Of a stretch of DNA of 64,000 nucleotides, positions 9,375 through 17,600 are shown piece by piece. Both the position numbers and the translations under genes were made by a program. Numbering within the stretch: the stretch's first letter is position 1; every line of letters starts with the position of its first letter. Source of the DNA: AE-B3B sp964543295 (GTDB taxonomy: Bacteria > Aerophobota > Aerophobia > Aerophobales > AE-B3A); the NCBI GenBank assembly GCA_964543295.1, contig CAZIXA010000010.1, positions 1 through 64,000 on the forward strand, written 5' to 3'. The notes under the pieces are model-generated. The model did not search any database and was not told where the DNA came from. It saw only the letters and a list, made by a program, of their open reading frames with translations.

Positions 9375-10247
9375 TTACTTGCTCCTTACTACAACTCGAA
9401 TAAAAAATGTGCTAATTACCACTATGATTATCAATAATATATAGGATAAAGCAGCAGCGTAGCCAGTACTCAAGTATCTAAATCCGGTCAGATAAGTGTA
9501 TAGGCTTAATACCTCAGTGGTAGACCCCGGTCCCCCCATAGTAAGTACAAAAACTTTATCAAATATTCTAAAAGCGTCTATACAACGGATTAAAACTGCC
9601 ACTACAATAGCAGGCTGTAGAAGGGGAACAGTGATGTATCTAAACATTTGCCAGGAAGATGCACCATCGACTACCGCTGATTCAAAAGGTTCTTTGGGCA
9701 GAGCGCGGAGACCGGACAACATTATAAGAAAAACAAAGGGGGTCCATTGCCATATGTCAACTATGAGGATAGACCACAGAGCAAGATTAGGGTCTGCAAT
9801 CCATTCCAGAGGTTTGTCACCCACCCTGAAAACATGCAGTACATAGTTAAGAACCCCAAACTCAGGGTGATAAAACATTCTCCACATAAGCCCTGCTACT
9901 ACTGGAGTCATCATCATAGGTGTAACTAGAAAGGCAGAAATTACTCGCCCCCCCGAAAACTCCCTGTTTATTAATAGAGCTAATATGAACCCCAATACGA
10001 ATTCAATACCTACAGCTGCCCCCACGAAGATAACAGTTACCCTTAGAGAATTATAAAAATTGGGGTCATCTATCAAAATGGTCATATAGTTTCCCAATCC
10101 TACGAATTGACGAGGGGTTCTTCCAATCAAATCCCAGGAAAAAAAACTCACTCGCAGAGAATATATTAACGGAAAGATAGACATCCCAATGAATAGAGCA
10201 AGAGCTGGGCCTACGTACCATAATATTCTTATGTTTCTTATCCTCAA
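9375..10247 (-). CDS. ABC sugar transporter permease, MalF/UgpA type
   Basis: 290 residues, about six membrane helices, with the EAA loop ESAVVDGASSWQMF near residues 188-201 and VPLLQPAI after it. The start appears to be TTG at 10247 with no clear ribosome site, so translation may be weaker or the start may lie slightly inside. It abuts the MalG-type gene without a gap. A strong hairpin (10287-10314) separates it from the binding-protein gene, a common arrangement that keeps the binding protein more abundant than the channel. Confidence 0.9.
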   Translation of the reverse strand: MRIRNIRILWYVGPALALFIGMSIFPLIYSLRVSFFSWDLIGRTPRQFVGLGNYMTILIDDPNFYNSLRVTVIFVGAAVGIEFVLGFILALLINREFSGGRVISAFLVTPMMMTPVVAGLMWRMFYHPEFGVLNYVLHVFRVGDKPLEWIADPNLALWSILIVDIWQWTPFVFLIMLSGLRALPKEPFESAVVDGASSWQMFRYITVPLLQPAIVVAVLIRCIDAFRIFDKVFVLTMGGPGSTTEVLSLYTYLTGFRYLSTGYAAALSYILLIIIVVISTFFIRVVVRSK

Positions 10248-10286
10248 TGCTGTTCTCTATTCATGATGATTTTTGGGACTGGATTT

Positions 10287-10314
10287 CCCTGTGGTGCAAA
10301 GTTGCACCACAGGG
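10287..10314. promoter_or_regulatory. Intercistronic hairpin between binding protein and permeases
   Basis: A perfect 13-base inverted repeat (CCCTGTGGTGCAA and its complement) with a 2-base loop lies in the 115-base gap. There is no T-run, so full termination is unlikely. Its place after the binding-protein gene fits mRNA stabilisation or attenuation as known for malE-malF-like operons. Confidence 0.6.
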
Positions 10315-10362
10315 ACGAAGGTATTAAGCTAGCCTGTATTTTTCACTGTTCTAATCCAACAC

Positions 10363-11712
10363 CTATTCCTGAGGAATAGGTGCATAAGGGGGACGGCCTA
10401 ATCTCTCCCAGGCTTTGGCTGCATCCTTGAGAGCATGCTCTGCTGTTTTCTTACCCGCCAGATAAGAAGATATCTCACGGTCTAAAGTGTCCATATAGGA
10501 GTATGCTTTAGGAATTGTCAACTGAGGATAACCGATTTCTAGCCCTTTTTTTGCCACCCGATAGTAATCTTCGTGTCCGTGAATGATCTCTGGATCAGTG
10601 AAATGCGAGGTTCGGAACGGATCTGTATCAGTGTTAGTAGCCATAATGAACTTCTTACTAATCTCTGGACTTGTTAGAAACTTGATGTATTTATAGGCCA
10701 CCTCAGGTGCGCTGCAAGTATTCACTATTCCAAGACTCCATCCATAAGCCAGACACGGTCGGCGATATATACTTCCATCGGGTTGCAGAATACCAGGTGA
10801 AAGGGCATATCCTACCTTTCCAACTACTTCAGAAACCTCCGGATCTTGAGCAGCATGAAATTGACTTCCCCAATTTAAGTTCATAAAAACCTGACCGCTT
10901 ATGAAAGCGTGTTCGTGTTCGGTATATTCAAAATTTAGTGTTCCCGGAGGAGCATACTTGACTGCCTGTCCGAGATTTTCCAAGGCTGCTATTCCTGCAG
11001 GACTATCTATAGCCGGTTTAAAATCAGCCAAGAAATATTTTCCTCCCATAGGCCCAAATCTTTGTAGAAACCAAAAATAAACCTCTCCTCTCCGTGCCAT
11101 CTCAGAACACCCGTATTCAATTTTTCCGTCTCCATCCCAGTCCCATCCATTAAAAAATTCAGCTATGTCAAGGTATTCCTGCCAGGTTAGAGGCGGCCGC
11201 AAATCATAGCCATACTTAGCTTTGAACTGTGCCTGGTACATAGGATTCTCAAGAGCATCTTTTCTGTAGTACAAAGTATGCACATCTCCGTCCTCCGGTA
11301 TACCGTACGTTTTACCCTTCCAGATACTGTAGGTTTTCCGAACCGCAGGAAGGATGTCGTCCCAATTTGGATTCCACTTGGCCATATAATCATCTATGGG
11401 CAGCAAGAATCGTTGATAGTCACCCAACCAGGAAGGAGCATATTCCACAATATCGTAAGCACCTGTTTTTCCTGCCATCTCCGTAATTTGTTTCTCGTAC
11501 ATCTCTGTAACTGGGATTTCTACTACTTGTATCACTGCCCCTGGGTTTTCAGTCTCAAATTGATCTTTTGTCTCATAGAAGGGTGTGGCATGTCCGCCCG
11601 CGTGTACGGCTATCCTTAGAGTCGCTGCGGCACAGAATCCAGAAACAATACTCAGACTGAATAGTCCCGCCACCAAGATCACAATAATGTTTCTCTTTAA
11701 TTTAGGGTTCAT
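10363..11712 (-). CDS. ABC transporter extracellular solute-binding protein
   Basis: 449 residues, cluster-1 sugar-binding type. A signal peptide is clear: basic MNPKLKRN, a hydrophobic core to about residue 25 and cleavage near CAAAT. A perfect lipobox is not present, so it may be periplasmic rather than lipid-anchored. Mature features include FETENPGAVIQVVEI near the N terminus, a GDVHTLYYRKDALE segment and MNLNWGSQFHAAQDPE. Such proteins capture oligosaccharides, polyols or related solutes. The start follows AAAGAGGAGAAAG. It is first of the transporter genes and lies downstream of a divergence-free leader containing a palindrome (11749-11760). The ligand is unknown. Confidence 0.9.
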   Translation of the reverse strand: MNPKLKRNIIVILVAGLFSLSIVSGFCAAATLRIAVHAGGHATPFYETKDQFETENPGAVIQVVEIPVTEMYEKQITEMAGKTGAYDIVEYAPSWLGDYQRFLLPIDDYMAKWNPNWDDILPAVRKTYSIWKGKTYGIPEDGDVHTLYYRKDALENPMYQAQFKAKYGYDLRPPLTWQEYLDIAEFFNGWDWDGDGKIEYGCSEMARRGEVYFWFLQRFGPMGGKYFLADFKPAIDSPAGIAALENLGQAVKYAPPGTLNFEYTEHEHAFISGQVFMNLNWGSQFHAAQDPEVSEVVGKVGYALSPGILQPDGSIYRRPCLAYGWSLGIVNTCSAPEVAYKYIKFLTSPEISKKFIMATNTDTDPFRTSHFTDPEIIHGHEDYYRVAKKGLEIGYPQLTIPKAYSYMDTLDREISSYLAGKKTAEHALKDAAKAWERLGRPPYAPIPQE

Positions 11713-11740
11713 TTCTTTCTCCTCTTTTTACTTTCGGTTT

Positions 11741-11793
11741 CTAGAGGGTAATTAATTACACAGATTCATCACCTCCTTTTCACAACCCTCTGG
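11741..11793. promoter_or_regulatory. Leader with palindrome, inverted repeat and mini-ORF
   Basis: GTAATTAATTAC (11749-11760) is a perfect palindrome and a possible GntR-family operator. CTAGAGGGT (11741-11749) and ACCCTCTGG (11785-11793) form an inverted pair around it. On the minus strand an AAGGAGGTG site stands next to ATG AAT CTG TGT AAT TAA, a five-codon reading frame ahead of the binding-protein gene. Confidence 0.35.
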
Positions 11794-11872
11794 TAGTTAA
11801 TTTTCCAAATATTAACCATCTCTCTACTCGCTCAAACCCATGAACATCTATCGGTAAAGTCCGCTTGCTATT

Positions 11873-12520
11873 TCAGAGACCCTTGTCATACGGCTCGAGG
11901 GCAGCTTCTCGAGCATTTTCAAGATGTTGTACTAAAAGCTTCTTGACTTCTCCCTTCTTTTTGTCCAATAAAGCTTTTATTACTGCAGTGTGCTCATCTA
12001 TATCCTGATCTACCCTTTTATACATTTTCTGGGATATTCGAGCAAGGTCATAGATTCGATAAAATAGCTCTTGAGCCCTTTTATTATCACAATTCCTTAC
12101 GATTTCCAGATGGAGCCACTGATCAATCTTGAAAGATTTCTTTTCCTTTTTTCCTGTGTCGTCAATTTCACGAAGTTCCACAGAATCTTCGTAGGTTTTT
12201 TTTAGTTTTGCAGGATCTATATTTTCTATTGCCGTATCAAGAGAATAAGATTCAAGTAATATACGCAGATCATAAATTTCCTTCAGATCTTTTTTAGTTA
12301 ATTTAATTACAAAATAACCTCTCCTGGGTAAAAGTTTGACAAGCCCTTCATGGGCTAATTTAGCCAGAGCAATTCTCACTGGTGTTTCACTTACTTCGAA
12401 TTCCTCGATTAATTGCTGAACATTGATCTTTGTACCTGGCTCCATAGCAACCTCAATAATCCTATCTCTCAAAACAGAGTATATTTGATCTACAAGGCTT
12501 CTGTTTACTACTTTTTGCAT
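11873..12520 (-). CDS. GntR-family regulator, FCD type
   Basis: 215 residues. The winged helix is at about residues 5-75 (VYSVLRDRIIEVAMEPGTK and FEVSETPVRIALAKLAHEGL). The C-terminal all-helical FCD ligand domain follows (DLRILLESYSLDTA, then HLEIVRNCDNKRAQELFYR with metal-site type histidines). FCD regulators respond to organic acids or sugar acids, which agrees with the LarA-like and cyclase genes downstream. It reads toward the ABC operon across a 160-base leader. Its own promoter at 12554-12581 contains an AATCGCGATT palindrome that may be an autoregulatory site. The start ATG follows GAGAGGAACG. Confidence 0.88.
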   Translation of the reverse strand: MQKVVNRSLVDQIYSVLRDRIIEVAMEPGTKINVQQLIEEFEVSETPVRIALAKLAHEGLVKLLPRRGYFVIKLTKKDLKEIYDLRILLESYSLDTAIENIDPAKLKKTYEDSVELREIDDTGKKEKKSFKIDQWLHLEIVRNCDNKRAQELFYRIYDLARISQKMYKRVDQDIDEHTAVIKALLDKKKGEVKKLLVQHLENAREAALEPYDKGL

Positions 12521-12553
12521 TCGTTCCTCTCAAAGTTTTTTGATTTATTATGT

Positions 12554-12581
12554 ATTTTATCTAATCGCGATTTTCTGTCAA
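12554..12581 (-). promoter_or_regulatory. Promoter with internal palindrome for the gntR operon
   Basis: Minus strand TTGACA (12576-12581), 16-base spacer, TAAAAT (12554-12559). The spacer holds the perfect palindrome AATCGCGATT (12563-12572), well placed for repressor binding. Confidence 0.6.
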
Positions 12582-12726
12582 CAATATTCTATAAAAAATA
12601 GTCTATCAGTCAAGTCCAGTTTTTGAGCCACAAAATTGAAGGTAAACTTAGACCTTAAGGGATTTTCAGGAGAAATAAAAGATATATTGTCTATTCTACC
12701 GTGAACGTACTGCTAAAAATTAGTAA

Positions 12727-12858
12727 TCATTTTACACTATGAGGAGTTTGTTTGAGTTTGAAAATTTTGATCCAGGCATAAACAAAAGACTTACTTCCCC
12801 TCCTTTCTTTACCTATAGATTGAGTTTCCTTTTCAATCATCACCTGGCAGACTGTCAT
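12727..12858 (-). CDS. Possible short ORF, CooT-like N terminus
   Basis: A 43-codon frame begins at an ATG 6 bases after AAGGAG. It starts MTVCQVMIEKE, which resembles the start of small CooT-type nickel-binding proteins, and then loses resemblance, ending in a basic stretch. It may be a truncated remnant. The remaining parts of 12521-13134 show the gntR promoter and AT-rich sequence but no other gene I can support. Confidence 0.25.
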   Translation of the reverse strand: MTVCQVMIEKETQSIGKERRGSKSFVYAWIKIFKLKQTPHSVK

Positions 12859-13134
12859 AGTTTACTCCTTGATAAATATAGCCCAAAATTTTTTATTTTC
12901 ACTCTCTTTATATAGCGACAATATCCTATTGAAGATGACCTACAAAAGAAAAAGTGTAAAGTAATTGTAACGGGGGATCATGAAATCTTAAGATAAACCA
13001 AGCAGTATTTCAAAAGGGATCAAGGGATTTTTGATTGAAAAAGGGAAGGGTGTAAAGGAGATTTGTCCTGTATTGAATATCTGAAATGGAGACTACCAAA
13101 AGTAAGGTAACATAAGGAGCGGAGAGGGTAGGCT

Positions 13135-14088
13135 TTAAGGAGATCTCAAGGGGGGCCTCATTCCCATCATTCCCATTTTAAAGCGGGCCATCACCACCAG
13201 TTGGGCGGGAGCATCCTTCATATTGGAAACTATCTGGTACTGAGTGACGGCCTCGGCAAGGCTACCTTCTGCTTCGTAGATATTGCCTAAAAGAAAATGG
13301 GAAAGGGGACTTTCTGGGTCTATCTTCAATGCCTCTTTCACATCGGCAGCTGCTTTATCCAGCTTTCCTCCTTGAAAGTAGACCATTCCCCGAGCATTGT
13401 AAAAATCTATTTTTTGGGGGTACAAACTCTCACCTTTCTTGAAGTAATGGGTAGCTTTTTCTACTGCTTTTTTATCTTCGTAGAGAATCCCTAGCATGAG
13501 GTAAGTATAACCATCTTCAGGATTAAGTTTCAAGGATTTCTCATAGGCCTGGATAGCATCATCTATTCTTCCTTCCTGATAGAGCTTGCTACCTTCTTCT
13601 TGATAAATTGTAGCCGGCTGGGGTTTTGGAAGAACCTTCACCATGACGATATAAGCAGCTACCAGGATACCGGCAGCAATTCCTCCTCTCACAACCAACC
13701 TTCTAATGCGTAAAGATCTTCTCTTTCTTATTAGCTCATCCAGATACCACCACCAGTGAGAACGGGGAATTCTTCTTTCTTCGCGGTAGGGTAGGGGAGC
13801 AATAGAGCTGGTTAGCCTTCTGAATATGGGCTTTGCTTTATCTTTTATGATCTGATCAAGGCCATCAAGTCTTGATTTTTCTACCGAAAGGTCAGTTCCC
13901 CTTCTCTCTAACCTATTAGAAAGCATTTCGATCTCATCCCTTAAAATTAGAATTTTCAGGATGTCCTTAGAGAACTCATCAATGTTAACCACATACTTCT
14001 TATACTCGTCAACCATCTCTCTTAGATCAGTCAAGGACATCTTTTCCTCGCTCACATGGTTTTCTTTGGTTATTTGACCTTCACTCAT
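13135..14088 (-). CDS. Membrane-anchored TPR protein
   Basis: 317 residues. The N-terminal half (about 15-110) is charged and helical with likely coiled coil (SNRLERRGTDLSVEKSRLDG). One membrane segment follows at about 133-151 (GGIAAGILVAAYIVMVKVL). The C-terminal part has at least three tetratricopeptide repeats, such as EGRIDDAIQAYEKSLKLNPE and GKLDKAAADVKEALKIDPE. TPRs mediate protein contacts; the partner is unknown. Its start overlaps the stop of the flavodoxin-like gene by four bases (ATGA), so the two are translationally coupled. A proline-rich ending MGMRPPLRSP is odd but short. Confidence 0.8.
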   Translation of the reverse strand: MSEGQITKENHVSEEKMSLTDLREMVDEYKKYVVNIDEFSKDILKILILRDEIEMLSNRLERRGTDLSVEKSRLDGLDQIIKDKAKPIFRRLTSSIAPLPYREERRIPRSHWWWYLDELIRKRRSLRIRRLVVRGGIAAGILVAAYIVMVKVLPKPQPATIYQEEGSKLYQEGRIDDAIQAYEKSLKLNPEDGYTYLMLGILYEDKKAVEKATHYFKKGESLYPQKIDFYNARGMVYFQGGKLDKAAADVKEALKIDPESPLSHFLLGNIYEAEGSLAEAVTQYQIVSNMKDAPAQLVVMARFKMGMMGMRPPLRSP

Positions 14089-14498
14089 TGTGGTTTAGAC
14101 AGCCTTTTTCCAAAATCTCTAGCTTCTGATAGCTTCTTGATACTCTGAAAAGCGATGACAATCGAGCCCTTTTCCTCCAATAATTTCATAATTCTCTTCA
14201 GGGTTTTACTCACGCCAAATAGTTTGGGAATAACGAAGACAGCTACTTTTTTACCCTCCAAGCCGGAGCATTTCTTGAGATAAGAGGCGAGTGGTTCGGA
14301 AAATTTGCCTCCCCAGAAGCCAAGAACAGGGCTGCCCACATAGACAAAATCGTAGAGGAATAGACTCTCTGTCCGGGCCGATTTTTCTGCCTTCACCTGG
14401 CGCGCTTCATATCCCATAGCTTGAATACTTGCGGAGAGAGCCTGAACGACGGCTTCCATACCTTTTGATTCACCTGAATATATTATGATCGCTCTCAA
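14085..14498 (-). CDS. Flavodoxin-like protein
   Basis: 137 residues with a flavodoxin fold: IIIYSGESKGMEAVVQAL forms the phosphate-binding loop region, YDFVYVGSPVLGFWGGKFS the central FMN-contact region, and KKVAVFVIPKLFG the next strand. The first loop is SGESKG rather than the usual SxTGNT, so FMN affinity may differ. It could be an electron carrier or a flavodoxin-domain regulator. The TTG start follows GGAGATAAC. It is coupled to the TPR gene and lies downstream of the large activase gene, whose family needs a low-potential electron donor. A donor role is attractive but unproven. Confidence 0.7.
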   Translation of the reverse strand: MRAIIIYSGESKGMEAVVQALSASIQAMGYEARQVKAEKSARTESLFLYDFVYVGSPVLGFWGGKFSEPLASYLKKCSGLEGKKVAVFVIPKLFGVSKTLKRIMKLLEEKGSIVIAFQSIKKLSEARDFGKRLSKPQ

Positions 14499-14530
14499 AG
14501 TTATCTCCTCATAATTAGAAGTTAAGTGTG

Positions 14531-14610
14531 ACTATTCGGCCGCAGATTTACGCAGGCTAAAGCCTGCGGCTACCTAGAATAATATCTGTGTTCATCTGCG
14601 GCTAAATAGT
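14531..14610. repeat. MITE-like element, family A (short copy)
   Basis: An 80-base element with 25-base imperfect terminal repeats, ACTATTCGGCCGCAGAT at left and ACTATTTAGCCGCAGAT when the right end is reversed. Its middle is a family F hairpin (GCAGGCTAAAGCCTGC). The right end overlaps the activase gene: its inverted ACTATTTAG gives that gene its last two codons and stop. Confidence 0.65.
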
Positions 14611-17600
14611 TAATTTTTCTTTTAATATATCTCTTTTTTGATAGCATTGCTCTTTAAAGACTGCAATTTCAGCATCTAGATTTGCATTTGGTGAATCACC
14701 AAAAAAAGCATGGATAATTGGAAAAACTAAGTCAGGTTTCTTTTTTCTTAATTCTTTTGCCATTGCTTCTGTTTTTGCTGTGGTAACACCTTCTTGCATA
14801 CAGGTAAAAGGACCTACATGAAATATTCCTGAAATATAAGCATTGTTCTGAAAATGAGTTGAATCATGCATAAGATAATAAGCAACTGCCGAGTTTATCG
14901 GAGATTCTCCTTCAATATCCCTATGATATTCATTTTCTTTTTCCAAGATTTCAATTAGTTTTATTGGCTCCGGAAGAATATGTCGGCCATAAAGAAGTTT
15001 GTGGAATGGACGAGCTATTCTTTTTCCTACATGTTCTATATATAGTTGTTTAACAGATACTGCGGTAAGTTCTTTTACTTCTTTTAAAGTCTTGTTTAAG
15101 TATTCTTTTGCTTTTTTGTTCAGATCTTCAGTTTTGCCTGAATTATCTCGGTTTACATATCGCAGGAAATTTAGATATAGATTTTTTAATCCTAAAATTG
15201 TGCCTCTCTTGGACTTTCTTTGATTTATTTCATTTATATAGTTAATCCATTCTATTATGGGCGACCTTATCATCTCTAGACCTTGTTCCTCTAACTTTTC
15301 AATAGCGTAGTTGGTATAAGGGTCGTGTTGCCTCATATAAATTTCTCCTATATAGAGAACAAGGGGAAATCTTTCATTATTTTGTAAATTTGTTTTTTTG
15401 AAAGCTTCCACTGTTTCTTTTCCCCATTCAACCATCTCTTTTGTTCTGGCTCCTTTTTGTACAACTTTTTCTAATTTCTTTAATCTTGATCTCTTTAAAT
15501 CATTAATTTCTTGTCTATTTTTAGCGTAAGGACGAAATCTTAAAGTTATATCTTCTAGTAAGTCAGACGCCTGTATTCCTTTAACTAAAATTTGTTGTAA
15601 TTTAATTTTATCTCTTGAGCTAAATTCTTTCGGAAGGGGAATGTCAAAATAACCAGTTGTAGATGAGGGGCCTGCAATGGGAATTTTCTCTAGTCCTTGT
15701 CTATTTGCAAAGTCTCTTAGAATCTCTTTATATTTCCCAAATCTACAAGGCCCACTGGTTGTGGGCAACATAACCAAATAATTTTCTTCAACATATTTTT
15801 TGCCTTTTTCTTTGATTTTCTTGTCCAAAAAGCCAAGAACATCTCCGACAACTCCCTTAAGTGGCTGGCAAACCTCGGTATAGATATATTTTCTGGCAAT
15901 TTCGTATCCTTTCTGGGTGGCGGTTGGTAGAACCTGACTATCTATTCCAAAATATTTTAGCGCAGCAGTTCCCATAAAGCTTCCATCTCCCATATAAGGA
16001 ATTAGCCAAATTCTTTTATCATTGGCTTTGGTAGAATATGATTTTATCTTTATGTTCTCTATTTTCAATTTTTGGGGCTGACTTTGTTCTACAACTCTTT
16101 CAAAGGCTTCTGTTCTTGTTACGAAAGGGGCATTATTAGTTTGAGCATCTGTTAATAGAACGAGCATGGGTTTATCTGCTGCCTGCTGGATTTTTTCTTC
16201 TTGATAGATTTTCAGACTATCAGGTCCACAACCAAAGTTCATCATCCTTATAGGAAATAGATTTAGTTGTTGAGCAACGTACAAATTAGCTTTCAATATT
16301 TTTACACTCTGAACCCAGAACTCATTTTCTACTATATTATCTAAATGTATATCTCTAAATTTATGGTCTAAAAATATCTGCGGTATATAGTTCAGGCCTC
16401 TTACTTGTGAAAGCATAACTCCCGAATTTGAGCTAGCTTCTGGATCAAGTATTACATAATCTCTTCCAATGCCCACATAAGCTTTTTCTTTTTTTCTTTC
16501 AATTCTTTCTAAAAATTTATCTCCTTCTCTGGCTAGCTCTTTTTTGAATTGTTCTTCTGCTTCATTGGCGTATCCTATTGCATCTTTAATCTGTTTATTG
16601 GTGAACTCAAATTCCAACCTCTTAGATTCGGTCTTAAGCGCTTCAAATAAAAGATCTTCATCTTCGTAATGCAGGATGAGACTCACCTGTTTATTCTTAT
16701 CAAAAGAAAGAACATCTTTTAAGATGTATCCTTCCGATTCTGTATAGATACAGTATTTCAAGTCAGGCGGCCGTTCTTTTCTATGTTCAATAAAACTGGG
16801 ATTAAATAAATATTCTATATTAGGGTTATCATCTAATATTGCTGCATGACCGGTTACTAATTTTCTGGCCAGACAAAACTCCGTCCTTGAATTCTCCACC
16901 CCTATTTTTGCTATTTCTTCATTGCTTTCTGGTGATGCTACCGGATAGAGACCAAGTTTTTCAAATAGAGCAGCACTCCAGATTCCTTTTTCTCCAAGGG
17001 TTGCCGTAGCTCTTCTAATTCCTATTGTTTTTCGGCGTATTTCATCCGAATCATTCACTATTTCTTCAAGTTCTGGCAGAAGACAGCCATACCTCTTGAA
17101 ATGTTTTTCATATATGGAATGATACTTTTCAACATAGTTTATTTTTGGTCTTACAGATACCTCTGAGTTTCCACGAGGGCAAAAACCGCCAGTAATTATT
17201 TTATCATCTTCAATAGAAAATACTTCTAAGAGACAATTTCTTATACTGCATGATTTCTCTTTGAACAAATCTTTACAATATATTTTTTCTTTTTTAAGAG
17301 GCATCTCTGTCAGATCCCATCCTCTAAATGCACTTGCATATTTCTTGTTTTGTTTTTCTAAGTCTTTAATGGTCTTGATTACGTCAAGCGCTGCTCCTAA
17401 TGCTCCAAACATCTCTCTATGAGGATAAGCATTTATTTCTTTGCCTGTAATTTGTGCAAGCGCTGTAAGAAAAGCTTTTCCTAAAGGTGGGCCTCCTTGA
17501 GCAGAGCATTTTTCTCCGACGTGTTGGCTGCCACCCACAAATTTATAATAATAACTTGCCGCTGTCGCTCTTAATATGGCAGCGGCTATTTCTTCTTTGC

